NCBI GenBank assembly: GCA_016794345.1
Contig: JAEUKE010000174.1
Location: forward strand, 29,149-93,148
Source of the DNA: Myxococcales bacterium
GTDB lineage: Bacteria > Myxococcota_A > Polyangia > Polyangiales > Polyangiaceae
Direction of reading: 5' to 3'
DNA length: 64,000 nt
Below are positions 53,897 to 63,903 of the stretch, piece after piece (position 1 is the first letter of the stretch; every line of letters begins with the position of its first letter). Below the pieces are notes generated by a model. That model saw only the letters and a program-made list of their open reading frames with translations, made no database searches and had not been told where the DNA came from. Made by a program: the position numbers and the translations under genes.

Positions 53897-55320
53897 TCGA
53901 CCACCACCACGCGGATGGAGTTTGTGGCCCCGCTGACCCCGACGGGCGCCCCGAAGATCGCGACGACCCGATCCCCAGGCGACACGAAGCCATTCGCGAG
54001 CAACGTGGAGCTCGCGCGGTTGACCATGTCGTCCGCGTCCCTCATCAGCTCGAGCTTGTAGGGTAACACGCCCCAGAGGAGAGCAAGCCGGCGGCGTGTC
54101 CCCTCGTTCGGTGAGAACGCGACGATGGGGACGACCGGCCGGTGTTTGGAGGCGTAGAGGGCCGTGTTTCCGCTGGAAGTAAAGGCGATGATGAAGCGGG
54201 CGCCGATGTCCCGGGCGATGTCGCAGGCGTTGCGGGCCACGGCCTCGGCGACGATGGCCTTCGCGCCGGTGCCTTCCGCCGTCGGCGGCGGATCGTAGAA
54301 GGCGCTCACCTCCGCCTCGTGGACGATACGCGACATCATCCGAACGACGAGCTCGGGGTGGTTGCCGCTCGCGGTCTCGGCGGAGAGCATGACCGCGTCG
54401 GTGCCCTCGAACACGGCGGTCGCGACGTCGCTCGCCTCCGCGCGGGTAGGCCGGCTCGCGGTCACCATGGACTGGAGCATCTCCGTCGCGACGATGACCG
54501 GCTTCTGCTGGACCCGTGCGATGTGCATGATCTTCCGCTGGAGGATGGGCACGTATTCGGGGCCGATCTCGACGCCGAGATCGCCGCGCGCGACCATCAC
54601 GACGTCCGACGCTTGGATGATCGAGTCGAGCCGCTCGATCGCGCTCGGCGTCTCGATCTTCGAGACGATGGGCATCGGCCTGCCCCAGGCCTCGCAGATC
54701 TCACGCAGGTGCCGCACGTCCTCGGCCTCGCGGACGAAGCTCAAGGCGACGTAGTCGACCCCTGCGCGGAGCCCGAAGGCGAGGTCCGCCTTGTCTTTCT
54801 CGGTGAGGGCGGGGATGCGGACGCGCTTGGAAGGGAGGGAGATCCCGACGCGATCTCGGAGAAGGCCGCCGCTGATGACGTTCACCTTCACGCGCTCGCC
54901 CTCGATCGCCGTGACCGTCATGAGGAGCTGGCCGTCGTCGCCCATCACGCGGTCGCCAGGGTGCAGATCGGTGGCGAGGCCCTCGTATTGGACCGGGATG
55001 ACGTCGTCTTCCTGGGGCGGCTCGGGGCCGGCCTCGACCAGGAAGGCCGTCGATCCGGTCGGGAACTCCGGCTTGGGGCGGTTGAACTTACCCGCGCGGA
55101 TCTTGGGCCCGCAGAGATCCTGGAGGATGGCCACGGGCTTCTCGCAGACCTTGGACGCGGCTCGAATGCGATCGATCCGTGTCGCGTGCTCCTCGTGGGT
55201 TCCGTGGGAGAAGTTCAGGCGGGCGACATCCATCCCGGCCCGGATGAGGTGGACCAGCTTCTCCTCGGTGTCGCAGGCGGGGCCGATGGTGCAAACGATC
55301 TTCGCGCGTCGGAATCGCAC
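53893..55320 (-). CDS. pyk: Pyruvate kinase
   Basis: A 475-residue pyruvate kinase from the GTG at 55320 (RFRRAKIVCTIGPACDT), a normal length. Motifs are RLNFSHGTHEEH, DLCGPKIRAG, the substrate/Mg site in MPIVSKIETPSAIERLD, VMVARGDLGVEIGPE, and AVMLSAETASGNHPE. The B domain (about 70-170) and C-terminal regulatory domain are present. It makes pyruvate and ATP from phosphoenolpyruvate. It heads a five-gene minus-strand operon and is coupled to a Ser/Thr kinase. The longer open frame upstream overlaps a divergent gene and is not credible. Confidence 0.95.
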   Translation of the reverse strand: MRFRRAKIVCTIGPACDTEEKLVHLIRAGMDVARLNFSHGTHEEHATRIDRIRAASKVCEKPVAILQDLCGPKIRAGKFNRPKPEFPTGSTAFLVEAGPEPPQEDDVIPVQYEGLATDLHPGDRVMGDDGQLLMTVTAIEGERVKVNVISGGLLRDRVGISLPSKRVRIPALTEKDKADLAFGLRAGVDYVALSFVREAEDVRHLREICEAWGRPMPIVSKIETPSAIERLDSIIQASDVVMVARGDLGVEIGPEYVPILQRKIMHIARVQQKPVIVATEMLQSMVTASRPTRAEASDVATAVFEGTDAVMLSAETASGNHPELVVRMMSRIVHEAEVSAFYDPPPTAEGTGAKAIVAEAVARNACDIARDIGARFIIAFTSSGNTALYASKHRPVVPIVAFSPNEGTRRRLALLWGVLPYKLELMRDADDMVNRASSTLLANGFVSPGDRVVAIFGAPVGVSGATNSIRVVVVE

Positions 55321-55377
55321 CGGAGGAGGGTCGCACTTCGGGCCTTCCCTTGAAAGCCCCGTGATAGGCTCTCGCCC

Positions 55378-56928
55378 GTGGGCCCCCACCCCGGCGGGAA
55401 AGCGGCCGAAGACGTCGCCCGCCTCGAGCGCGAGCGCGACCTGTACCTCCGGCTCCTCGATCTCGGGCGAGCCGAGGACGTGCGCGCCTATGTGTCGGAA
55501 TGCCTCGCGCTGCTGGCTTCCGCCACGGGCGCGGAGCAAGGCTACCTGGAGCTCTACGGGCCCGCCGGCGCGGCGCCGCTCACGTCGGTGTCCACGGGTC
55601 TGAGCGAGGCCGAGCTCCAGGGCGTTCGCGCCCGGCTCTCACACGGGATCATCCGCGACGCGCTCCGGACCGGCAAGACGATCTCCACCGCGAGCGCCAT
55701 CGACGACGCCCGCTACGCCGGCAACGCGAGCGTGCAGGCGGGCCGCATCCGCGCCGTGTTGTGCGCGCCGCTCTCGCTGCCCGCGAGCGGCGGAGACCGC
55801 GGCTCGCTCGGCGTCATCTACCTCGAAGGAAGGCGCGCGCCGGGCCCCTTCCCGCGCGCCGACGAGGAGCTGGTGGAGACGGCGGCCCGCCACGTCGCCC
55901 CTTACCTCGAGCGCCTCCTGGGCGACGCCGAGGAGGCGGCGCGGACCGACTTCACGCGCGAGATCCGACGCAAGCTCGATATCGACGGCGTGGCGGGGCA
56001 AAGCCGCGCGCTCGCCGAGGTGCTCACCCAGGTCCTCGTCGCCGCCCCGGTCCCGGTCACCGTCCTTCTGCGCGGGGAGAGCGGGACCGGAAAGAGCGCG
56101 CTCGCCCGCGCGCTCCACCTCGCCTCCCCGCGCAAGGCCGGCCCGTTCGTCGAGCTCAACGTCGCCGCGCTCCCCGACACCCTGTTCGAGAGCGAGCTCT
56201 TCGGCGCGGAGAAGGGCGCGCACTCCACGGCGATGACCCGATCCATCGGCAAGGTCGAGGCCGCTCGCGGGGGCACCCTCTTTCTCGACGAGGTCGGCGA
56301 GCTCACCTTGCCCGCGCAGGCGAAGCTCCTCACCTTCCTCCAGAACAAGAGTTTCCTCAGGCTGGGCGGGACGAGCCCGATCCAAGCCGACATCCGCATC
56401 GTCGCCGCCACGAACGCCGATCTGGAGGACGCCGTCCGCGGCAAGCGGTTCCGCGAAGATCTCTACTACCGGCTCAACGTGCTCGAGATCGTGGTCCCGC
56501 CGCTCCGCGACCGCCGTGAAGACGTGGGCCCCATCGCCCGCGCGCTCGTCGCCCGCCTGGGCGAGACTCCCGCGCAACACCTGTCACTCTCACGCGCGGC
56601 CATCCGCGCCCTCGAGGAGACGGACTGGCCGGGCAACGTCCGCCAGCTCGAGAACACGATCGCGCGCGGATGGGCGCGCGCGCTGGCGGAGGGCGCGACG
56701 GCGATCGAGCCCCATCACCTCTTCACGGAGCGGGCCCCTCCGAGCGGGCAGCTCGACGAGCGCCTGACGTTCCAGGAGGCGACGCGCCGCTACCAGGGCA
56801 AGCTCGTGGAAGAGACGCTCGCGACGTGTGAATGGAACGTGAGCGAGGCCGCGCGGCGGCTCGACCTCTCGCGGTCACACCTGAACGACCTCATCAAGGC
56901 CTTCGGCCTGGTCCGGCGAAAGGCCTGA
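55378..56928 (+). CDS. GAF-AAA+-Fis regulator of the sigma-54 activator family, altered GAFTGA loop
   Basis: A 516-residue regulator. Residues about 25-180 form a GAF domain (VRAYVSECLALLASATGAEQ; GIIRDALRTGKTISTASAID; LGVIYLEGRR), 205-440 the AAA+ domain (Walker A GESGTGKSALAR, Walker B GGTLFLDEVGELTL, arginine finger region FREDLYYRLNVLEI), and 465-516 a Fis-type helix-turn-helix (CEWNVSEAARRLDLSRSHLN). The sigma-54-contacting loop, normally GAFTGA, reads GAHSTA here. The start is GTG at 55378, divergent from pyk across 57 bp. A kinase gene follows after 7 bp. Whether it still activates sigma-54 is unclear. Confidence 0.93.
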   Translation: MGPHPGGKAAEDVARLERERDLYLRLLDLGRAEDVRAYVSECLALLASATGAEQGYLELYGPAGAAPLTSVSTGLSEAELQGVRARLSHGIIRDALRTGKTISTASAIDDARYAGNASVQAGRIRAVLCAPLSLPASGGDRGSLGVIYLEGRRAPGPFPRADEELVETAARHVAPYLERLLGDAEEAARTDFTREIRRKLDIDGVAGQSRALAEVLTQVLVAAPVPVTVLLRGESGTGKSALARALHLASPRKAGPFVELNVAALPDTLFESELFGAEKGAHSTAMTRSIGKVEAARGGTLFLDEVGELTLPAQAKLLTFLQNKSFLRLGGTSPIQADIRIVAATNADLEDAVRGKRFREDLYYRLNVLEIVVPPLRDRREDVGPIARALVARLGETPAQHLSLSRAAIRALEETDWPGNVRQLENTIARGWARALAEGATAIEPHHLFTERAPPSGQLDERLTFQEATRRYQGKLVEETLATCEWNVSEAARRLDLSRSHLNDLIKAFGLVRRKA

Positions 56929-56935
56929 GCGCGTC

Positions 56936-59455
56936 GTGACCGTCGAGATGGACGCGCACCTCTCGTCCGACAAGCTCGTCGGCGGGTACCGCGTCGAGCA
57001 CCGCCTCGGCGAAGGCGGGATGGGCACGGTCTACGCTGCCGTCGAGCCCACGATCGGCAAGCGCGTCGCCATCAAGGTCCTGCGCCGCGATCTCGCGTTC
57101 GACGAGTCGTTCTCCCAGCGGTTCGAGCGAGAGGCGAAGAGCGCCGCGCAGATCCACCACCCCAACGTCATCGAGATCTTCGCCTACGGGAAGCTCGAGG
57201 ACGGGCGGCCCTATTTCATCATGCCCCTCCTGTCGGGGCAGAGCCTCCGTCAGGCGCTCGATCGCGATCGGAGGATCTTGCCCGGCGAGGCGTGGCGCAT
57301 CGCGCGCGAGATCGCGGCGGGCCTCGAGGCGGCGCACGCGCTCGGGGTCCTTCACCGGGACCTGAAGCCGGACAACGTCTTCCTCGTCGAGCACGCGGGC
57401 CGACCGGCCAGGCCCGTTCTCCTCGACTTCGGCCTCGCCAAGATCGCAGAGGGGTCAGAGGCAGACGACGGCTCGGCGCTCGCGAAGCTCACGGGGACGG
57501 GCGTGCCCATCGGGACCCCGCTCTACATGGCGCCGGAGCAATGGTGGCAGGCGCCGGCCACGGTCGCGACCGATCAATATGGCCTCGGCGGGGTCCTGTT
57601 CGAGATGCTGGCGGGCCGGCCCCCCTTCGAAGGCACCAAGTACCCCGAGCTCCTCGAGGCGCACCTGCACAAGCCGCCGCCGAGCCTGCGTGAGATCGGC
57701 GTCGAGGTCCCCGCCGCGGTCGACACCTTCATCGCCAAGTTGCTCGCGAAGGAAGCGAGCGATCGGTTCGACTCGATGACGTCGCTCATCGCCGCGGGTG
57801 ATTCGGCGTTCGGCCTCGAATCCGCCGCGCCGAGCCGTCCGCTGCCGGTCTCCGAGGCCGCGCTCGCCAAGACCGAGCTCGGCCCGCCGCCGTCGCTCGG
57901 CGCCGTGGCGCATCGCCTGCCCGTCGCGCGTTACGCCATCGTCTCGCTCCTCGTCATGCTCGTGCTCCCCGCCGCCGGCTATCCGGGCGCGATCGGGCGC
58001 AACGTGCTCCAGTGGCTGAACAGCATCGGCTTTGGCTTCGCGCCGATCGTCTTGGCCTCACTCGCCGCTCTGGTGCTCCTGCCTGCGTGTGTTCGTCGCA
58101 CCATCACGCAGCCCGTCTACGGCCTCGTCTCGCTCGCGCTCACCGTCACCCCCGCGGCCCTGGCCTTCGTCCCGGTCTACATGGGCTGGAACATGGTCGT
58201 CTCGCACCTGCCCGCGGCCGGTCCGGCGGCGGCGTTCGAGGTGCTCCACTGGGGCTACTACGAGGTGAACGTCGCGCGGTTCCTCGGGCTCGGGCTGACG
58301 GCGGGGCACGCGGCAGGCCTCGCCGTCTTGCTCGGGAGCGTGCTCGCCGAGCCGCGCGCGTCGGCGCCGCGACGCGCGGCCATCGCGTACGGGGTCGCCG
58401 GCCTGGCGCTCGCCAGCGCGCTCGCGCTCCTCGTCGTGGGGTGGGTCTCGCCGGCGTTGGTCTTGGTCGCGGCGGCGGTCCGCCTCGGGATCACGAACTG
58501 GGTTCCACCGACGACGACGGCGCGGCTCCCCCTGGTGGTCGACCGCGTGCTCGCTTCCACCGTCGCGACGCTGGCGCTCGTGGGCGTGGCGTTCACCCGA
58601 TCCGAGGTCTCCCTGGCGACGCCATTCATGAGCGCCGTGCCTCGGAGCGAGCGCGTCACGCAGCTGATGTTCGCGACGCAGCAGCAGGACGCGTCGCTCG
58701 GATTCGTCTTCGCGGCCGCGGCGCTGCTCGGGGTCGGAGCCTGGGCCTCCCACGGCGGCCGGGTCTTCGATCCGGCCGCGACGCGTGCGGCGCGCGCGCG
58801 GCTTCCGGTGAGCGGGCTCATCGCCATCGGCGTCATCCTCCTCCTGACCGCCGTCGACGTCTGGGTTCGGCGGGACTTCGACGCGCGCCGCAGCGCGATC
58901 GTGGACCAGATGAAGGAGCAGCTCGTCTTCTTCGCCAAGCTCGTGCCGCCAGGCGCGCCGCCCGATCGGGATCTCCCCGCGCCGACGCCGGCGGTCGCGC
59001 TCCAGGTCTCGCTCGAGGCCGTGGCGCTGAACGGCAAAGCGCTGGGGCGGCTCACCGCGCTCGAGTCCGAGGCCGGACGGCAGACGATCTTGCGCGAGCT
59101 GACCGCGGCGCTCGCCTCCCCCACACCGGGTGGAGAGGGCTCGGGGATCGACGTCTCGCTTCTCGTGGATCGGCGGGTCCCGATGAAGCGCGTCGAGGAG
59201 CTCGGTGCGCTGGCCTACGAGGCCGGTGCGCGGACCGCGGAGGTCCTCCTCACGCGCGGCCCGCTGGCCGAGGTCCCGGCCAACGCGCCGCGCGAGGCCG
59301 GCCTCCTCCTTCCCCAGGATTTCGTCGGCGTACGCGTCTCGCTCGAGACGAGCCGCGCGGCCACCGGCGAGGAGGGCACGTTCGAGTCGTTTGCGTCGGC
59401 CCTGCACGACCGGCCCGCGGGCGCGCCGATCGTGATCGCCGTGCGCCGCCGTTGA
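56936..59455 (+). CDS. Ser/Thr kinase fused to a polytopic membrane region and an ExbD-like domain
   Basis: An 839-residue protein. The kinase domain (about 15-280) has LGEGGMGTVYA, VAIKVL, HRDLKPDNVFL, DFGLAK and GTPLYMAPEQ. About nine hydrophobic helices follow (from about 325 to 645; RYAIVSLLVMLVLPAAGYPG to PVSGLIAIGVILLLTAVDVW). The C-terminal part (about 685-780: VALQVSLEAVALNGKALGRL, DVSLLVDRRVPMKRVEELGA, YEAGARTAEVLLTRG) has the pattern of an ExbD/TolR periplasmic domain. The start is GTG at 56936 (ATG at 56948 possible), 7 bp after the regulator gene. This looks like a transmembrane signalling kinase with an energised-transport-type sensor; the role is inferred. Confidence 0.88.
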   Translation: MTVEMDAHLSSDKLVGGYRVEHRLGEGGMGTVYAAVEPTIGKRVAIKVLRRDLAFDESFSQRFEREAKSAAQIHHPNVIEIFAYGKLEDGRPYFIMPLLSGQSLRQALDRDRRILPGEAWRIAREIAAGLEAAHALGVLHRDLKPDNVFLVEHAGRPARPVLLDFGLAKIAEGSEADDGSALAKLTGTGVPIGTPLYMAPEQWWQAPATVATDQYGLGGVLFEMLAGRPPFEGTKYPELLEAHLHKPPPSLREIGVEVPAAVDTFIAKLLAKEASDRFDSMTSLIAAGDSAFGLESAAPSRPLPVSEAALAKTELGPPPSLGAVAHRLPVARYAIVSLLVMLVLPAAGYPGAIGRNVLQWLNSIGFGFAPIVLASLAALVLLPACVRRTITQPVYGLVSLALTVTPAALAFVPVYMGWNMVVSHLPAAGPAAAFEVLHWGYYEVNVARFLGLGLTAGHAAGLAVLLGSVLAEPRASAPRRAAIAYGVAGLALASALALLVVGWVSPALVLVAAAVRLGITNWVPPTTTARLPLVVDRVLASTVATLALVGVAFTRSEVSLATPFMSAVPRSERVTQLMFATQQQDASLGFVFAAAALLGVGAWASHGGRVFDPAATRAARARLPVSGLIAIGVILLLTAVDVWVRRDFDARRSAIVDQMKEQLVFFAKLVPPGAPPDRDLPAPTPAVALQVSLEAVALNGKALGRLTALESEAGRQTILRELTAALASPTPGGEGSGIDVSLLVDRRVPMKRVEELGALAYEAGARTAEVLLTRGPLAEVPANAPREAGLLLPQDFVGVRVSLETSRAATGEEGTFESFASALHDRPAGAPIVIAVRRR

Positions 59456-59459
59456 GCGC

Positions 59460-59918
59460 TCAGCGAGAGCGGTGGAAGGTCAGCTCACCCTTCGCGGGGT
59501 CTTCGATGACGATATCGTCATCGTCGAAGCGCACGTGCACCGACCTTCCGTTCATGGCGAGCGTGACGCCGGCGTCGTCCTTCGACTCGACGACGTATTT
59601 CGCGGTCGCGATCTCCTCGGCGCCGATCCACGAGTGGAACGTGCCGTCTGCTGCGAACTCGATCACGCTCGCGGCCGCCTCCTCGTCGGCCTCGCGCTTC
59701 GCCCGCTCGAGCTCGGCGCCGGAGAGCTTGGACTCGAGCGCCCGACAGACGTCCGCCTTGCGCGCCCCTTCCCAGACGAACTGGTATTTCCCGACGATCG
59801 TCGGCGCGGTCAGCGCCTCTTCGTCGGCGCCGGTGCTGGGCTCGACCGAGCAGGCAGAGAGCGCGAAGGAGAGCGAGAGAGAGAGGGCAAACGCGAGGCG
59901 GCGGGGCGAGAGCTTCAT
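59460..59918 (-). CDS. Small lipoprotein under a sigma-54 promoter
   Basis: A 152-residue lipoprotein. The signal LSPRRLAFALSLSLSFALSA ends in lipobox LSAC (Cys about residue 23). The mature domain has three features: GKYQFVWEGARKADVCRALE, a helix ELERAKREADEEAAASVIEF, and beta strands DGTFHSWIGAEE, KYVVESKDDAGVTLAMNGRS and VHVRFDDDDIVIEDPAKGEL, a lipocalin- or META-like small barrel pattern. The ATG at 59918 has GGAGGA seven bases upstream. An excellent -24/-12 promoter precedes it. It converges on the large kinase gene with 4 bp between stops. Function unknown. Confidence 0.8.
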   Translation of the reverse strand: MKLSPRRLAFALSLSLSFALSACSVEPSTGADEEALTAPTIVGKYQFVWEGARKADVCRALESKLSGAELERAKREADEEAAASVIEFAADGTFHSWIGAEEIATAKYVVESKDDAGVTLAMNGRSVHVRFDDDDIVIEDPAKGELTFHRSR

Positions 59919-59963
59919 GGCGAATCCTCCGTCGGGGCCGGCTCCATCGCCGGTGTCGAGGAC

Positions 59964-59981
59964 ATGGCAAGGCCCCTGCCA
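59964..59981 (-). promoter_or_regulatory. Sigma-54 (-24/-12) promoter
   Basis: The minus strand reads TTGGCAGGGGCCTTGCCA; against TGGCACG-N4-TTGCW only one internal base and the last base differ, and the invariant GG and GC are 12 bp apart. It lies 46 bp before the lipoprotein ATG at 59918, with a GGAGGA ribosome site in between. The plus strand has a weaker match to the same consensus because the site is partly palindromic, but no gene follows there. Confidence 0.75.
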
Positions 59982-60079
59982 AGCCCGGCTGCGGGCCGGT
60001 CCCCGGAATCCGGCGCTGTCGCCCCCCGGCGCCGTCCTCTCGGGCGGACACACGCCGAAGCCCTCGTCCGCCGCGCCGG

Positions 60080-61030
60080 TCAGCCCCGGCCGGGCACCTG
60101 GCGTCGGAGCGCTTCCCCCAGTGGCACGATCGAGAGTCCCTTCTCCCGCAGACCGCGGATGATCTCCGGCAGGGCTCGGAGGTTCTCCGGCTGACTCCCG
60201 TGAAAGATGAAGATGCTGCCGGGCTCGATCTCGCGCGGGCGCCCCTTCGAGAAGAGCGTCTTCTGGACGATGGCGTCGGCCGTCATCCCTTTCTCCCAAT
60301 CGCCGGTGTCGACGGTGAACCAGATCGAGCGGTAACACCTCTCCTTGACGATGGCGTCGACGGCGTCGTTCGTCGCGAGGAAGGGCTCGCGGAAAAAGGG
60401 CATCGTCGAGCTCCCCGTGGCCTCGCGGACGAACCGCTCCACCCCCGCGATCTCCTCTGCCACCTCCTCGGGGTCGAGCTTCGTGAGATCGGCGTGGGAC
60501 ACCGTGTGGTTCGCCAGCTCGTGTCCGTCCTCCACCATGCGGGCGACCACATGCGCGCCCCGCGGGTGCGCGGCCAGCTCCTTCGTGTAGAGGAAGACCG
60601 TCGCACGGACCCTCTCATCACGCAGGAGATCGAGCATCTTCTCGAGGTTCTCGAGGCGCGCCCCGACGTCGAGGGTCAACACCACGACGGGCTCGGTCAC
60701 CGGCACGCGGTGCAGGCGACGCCAGGACCAGGCGGGCATGTCCGACGGGACGGGGCAGCGGGGGTTCGAGGGCAGGTAACGAGGCGGAGGGCGCGGCGCG
60801 CCGGCACTGGCCGGCTCGACCACGACCGAAGCCGAGGAGGACACAGAGGTGAGCGGCGAAGGCGCGACCGCGGCGACCGTCTGTGACAACGCAGCGCTCG
60901 TCGGCGCCCCCGCGACGCTTACCTCTGCGTCGGGCGCCGGGCCTGGCGCGCGTTTGGTTCTCTCGTCCACCTCGCAACCGGCGCTGAGCGCGACGAGAAC
61001 CGACGCCGGCACGATGCGCCCGAAGAACAA
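60080..61030 (-). CDS. NodB-type polysaccharide deacetylase (CE4 family)
   Basis: A 316-residue exported enzyme. The N-terminal signal VPASVLVALSAGC may be a weak lipoprotein signal; a Ser/Ala/Pro linker follows to residue 85. The NodB domain (about 110-310) shows VVVLTLDVGARL in place of the usual TFDDGP (the metal-binding second Asp is Val), the His motif HTVSH, FFREPFLATN, DTGDWEKG and SIFIFHGS. CE4 enzymes remove N-acetyl groups from chitooligosaccharide, peptidoglycan or similar sugars. The altered first motif suggests an atypical metal site or changed activity. It is divergent from an exported methyltransferase-like gene over 46 bp. Confidence 0.88.
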   Translation of the reverse strand: MFFGRIVPASVLVALSAGCEVDERTKRAPGPAPDAEVSVAGAPTSAALSQTVAAVAPSPLTSVSSSASVVVEPASAGAPRPPPRYLPSNPRCPVPSDMPAWSWRRLHRVPVTEPVVVLTLDVGARLENLEKMLDLLRDERVRATVFLYTKELAAHPRGAHVVARMVEDGHELANHTVSHADLTKLDPEEVAEEIAGVERFVREATGSSTMPFFREPFLATNDAVDAIVKERCYRSIWFTVDTGDWEKGMTADAIVQKTLFSKGRPREIEPGSIFIFHGSQPENLRALPEIIRGLREKGLSIVPLGEALRRQVPGRG

Positions 61031-61076
61031 GGCTGCCCCTTACCAGCTGGCGACCTTCGCGTGTAGGGTGCGGGCC

Positions 61077-63024
<1,948 letters not shown>

Positions 63025-63123
63025 CCGGTCCCCCTTACACCATCGGCAACCGGTCGCGTCGGTATCCAGCTCCGCGCCGGAGCAGGTTGCGCCCGAGGGC
63101 GCGAGACCGGTAGGGTCCCTCGC

Positions 63124-63738
63124 ATGCGTACACTTTCTTTTCTCTGCTTTGCGCTTGCGCTCCCGCTCTCGCTGACGGCTTGCGGGGACGACGAGACCGG
63201 CACCGGCGGATCCGCCGGTGGCACGACCAGCTCGAGCACGACGGGCGCGACGACCTCCGGCTCCACGACGTCGAGCAGCACCAAGTCCAGCACCACGAGC
63301 TCCACGTCGACGGGGATGGCCGGCTGCGCCTCGGTCGCGGGCACGTTCGATCAAACGCTCAGCGACGTCTCCTGGTCCGCCACCGTCAGCCCGAACATCG
63401 GCGGCCCCGACCCGGACTACGTGATCCTCGTCATCCCCGAAGGGACGTCGGGCACGGTGGAGCTCACGGCGCTCCCAGCCAACCTCGCCGCATGCGGGGA
63501 CACCGAGAGCTGCGTGCTGCTCTTCGAGGACTTCGTCGATCCCACACCCCCGGCGCGCGTCTACGCGGCCAACGGCGGGACCATCATGGTGGACGCGCCC
63601 GTGGTCTCGGGGTTCGCCTCGGGCGTCCTCAATTCTATCGACCTCGTCGAGGTCACGTACGACAACGGCACGAGCCCCATCACCGCCGTGCCGGACGGCC
63701 CCTGCGCCTCCATCGCGGCGATGGCATTTGCCTTCTGA
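63124..63738 (+). CDS. Lipoprotein with a Ser/Thr-rich linker
   Basis: A 204-residue lipoprotein. The signal RTLSFLCFALALPLSLTAC has lipobox LTAC (Cys about residue 20). A 40-residue Ser/Thr/Gly linker (TTSSSTTGATTSGSTTSSST) follows, then a beta-rich domain of about 135 residues with CASVAGTFDQTLSDVSWSAT, YVILVIPEGTSGTVELTALP, CGDTESCVLLFEDF and a C-terminal Cys. The linker type is common in myxobacterial surface lipoproteins. Four Cys could form two disulfides. Function unknown. Confidence 0.75.
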   Translation: MRTLSFLCFALALPLSLTACGDDETGTGGSAGGTTSSSTTGATTSGSTTSSSTKSSTTSSTSTGMAGCASVAGTFDQTLSDVSWSATVSPNIGGPDPDYVILVIPEGTSGTVELTALPANLAACGDTESCVLLFEDFVDPTPPARVYAANGGTIMVDAPVVSGFASGVLNSIDLVEVTYDNGTSPITAVPDGPCASIAAMAFAF

Positions 63739-63866
63739 GACGCCGCCCAGGTCGGTCAGCCCCGCCCCGTGGCCAACGAGCCCGTGCAGCCCCGGCCGCA
63801 ATCCGCCGGGCCCGGCCGGGCTCGATGCGACTGCGCGCAACCGCGCCTGCCGCGAGGACAAAAAGA

Positions 63867-63897
63867 AAAGGCTCGTAGCTTGTGGCTACGAGCCTTT
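63867..63897 (-). terminator. Rho-independent terminator of the rRNA operon
   Basis: AAAGGCTCGTAGC pairs with GCTACGAGCCTTT around a short TTGTG loop. On the minus strand it is followed by a T-rich run (63860-63866 complement, TCTTTTT). It lies directly after the 5S rRNA 3' end and ends the rrn transcript. Confidence 0.9.
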
Positions 63898-63903
63898 GAA
63901 AAA

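Noticed and set aside
55321..55539. Longer N-terminus for pyruvate kinase
   Set aside because: It would overlap the divergent GAF regulator gene by 160 bp, and the conserved start RFRRAKIVCTIGP fits the GTG at 55320.
59965..59980. Sigma-54 promoter on the plus strand
   Set aside because: The partly palindromic site matches less well on this strand, and the only downstream genes are transcribed leftwards.
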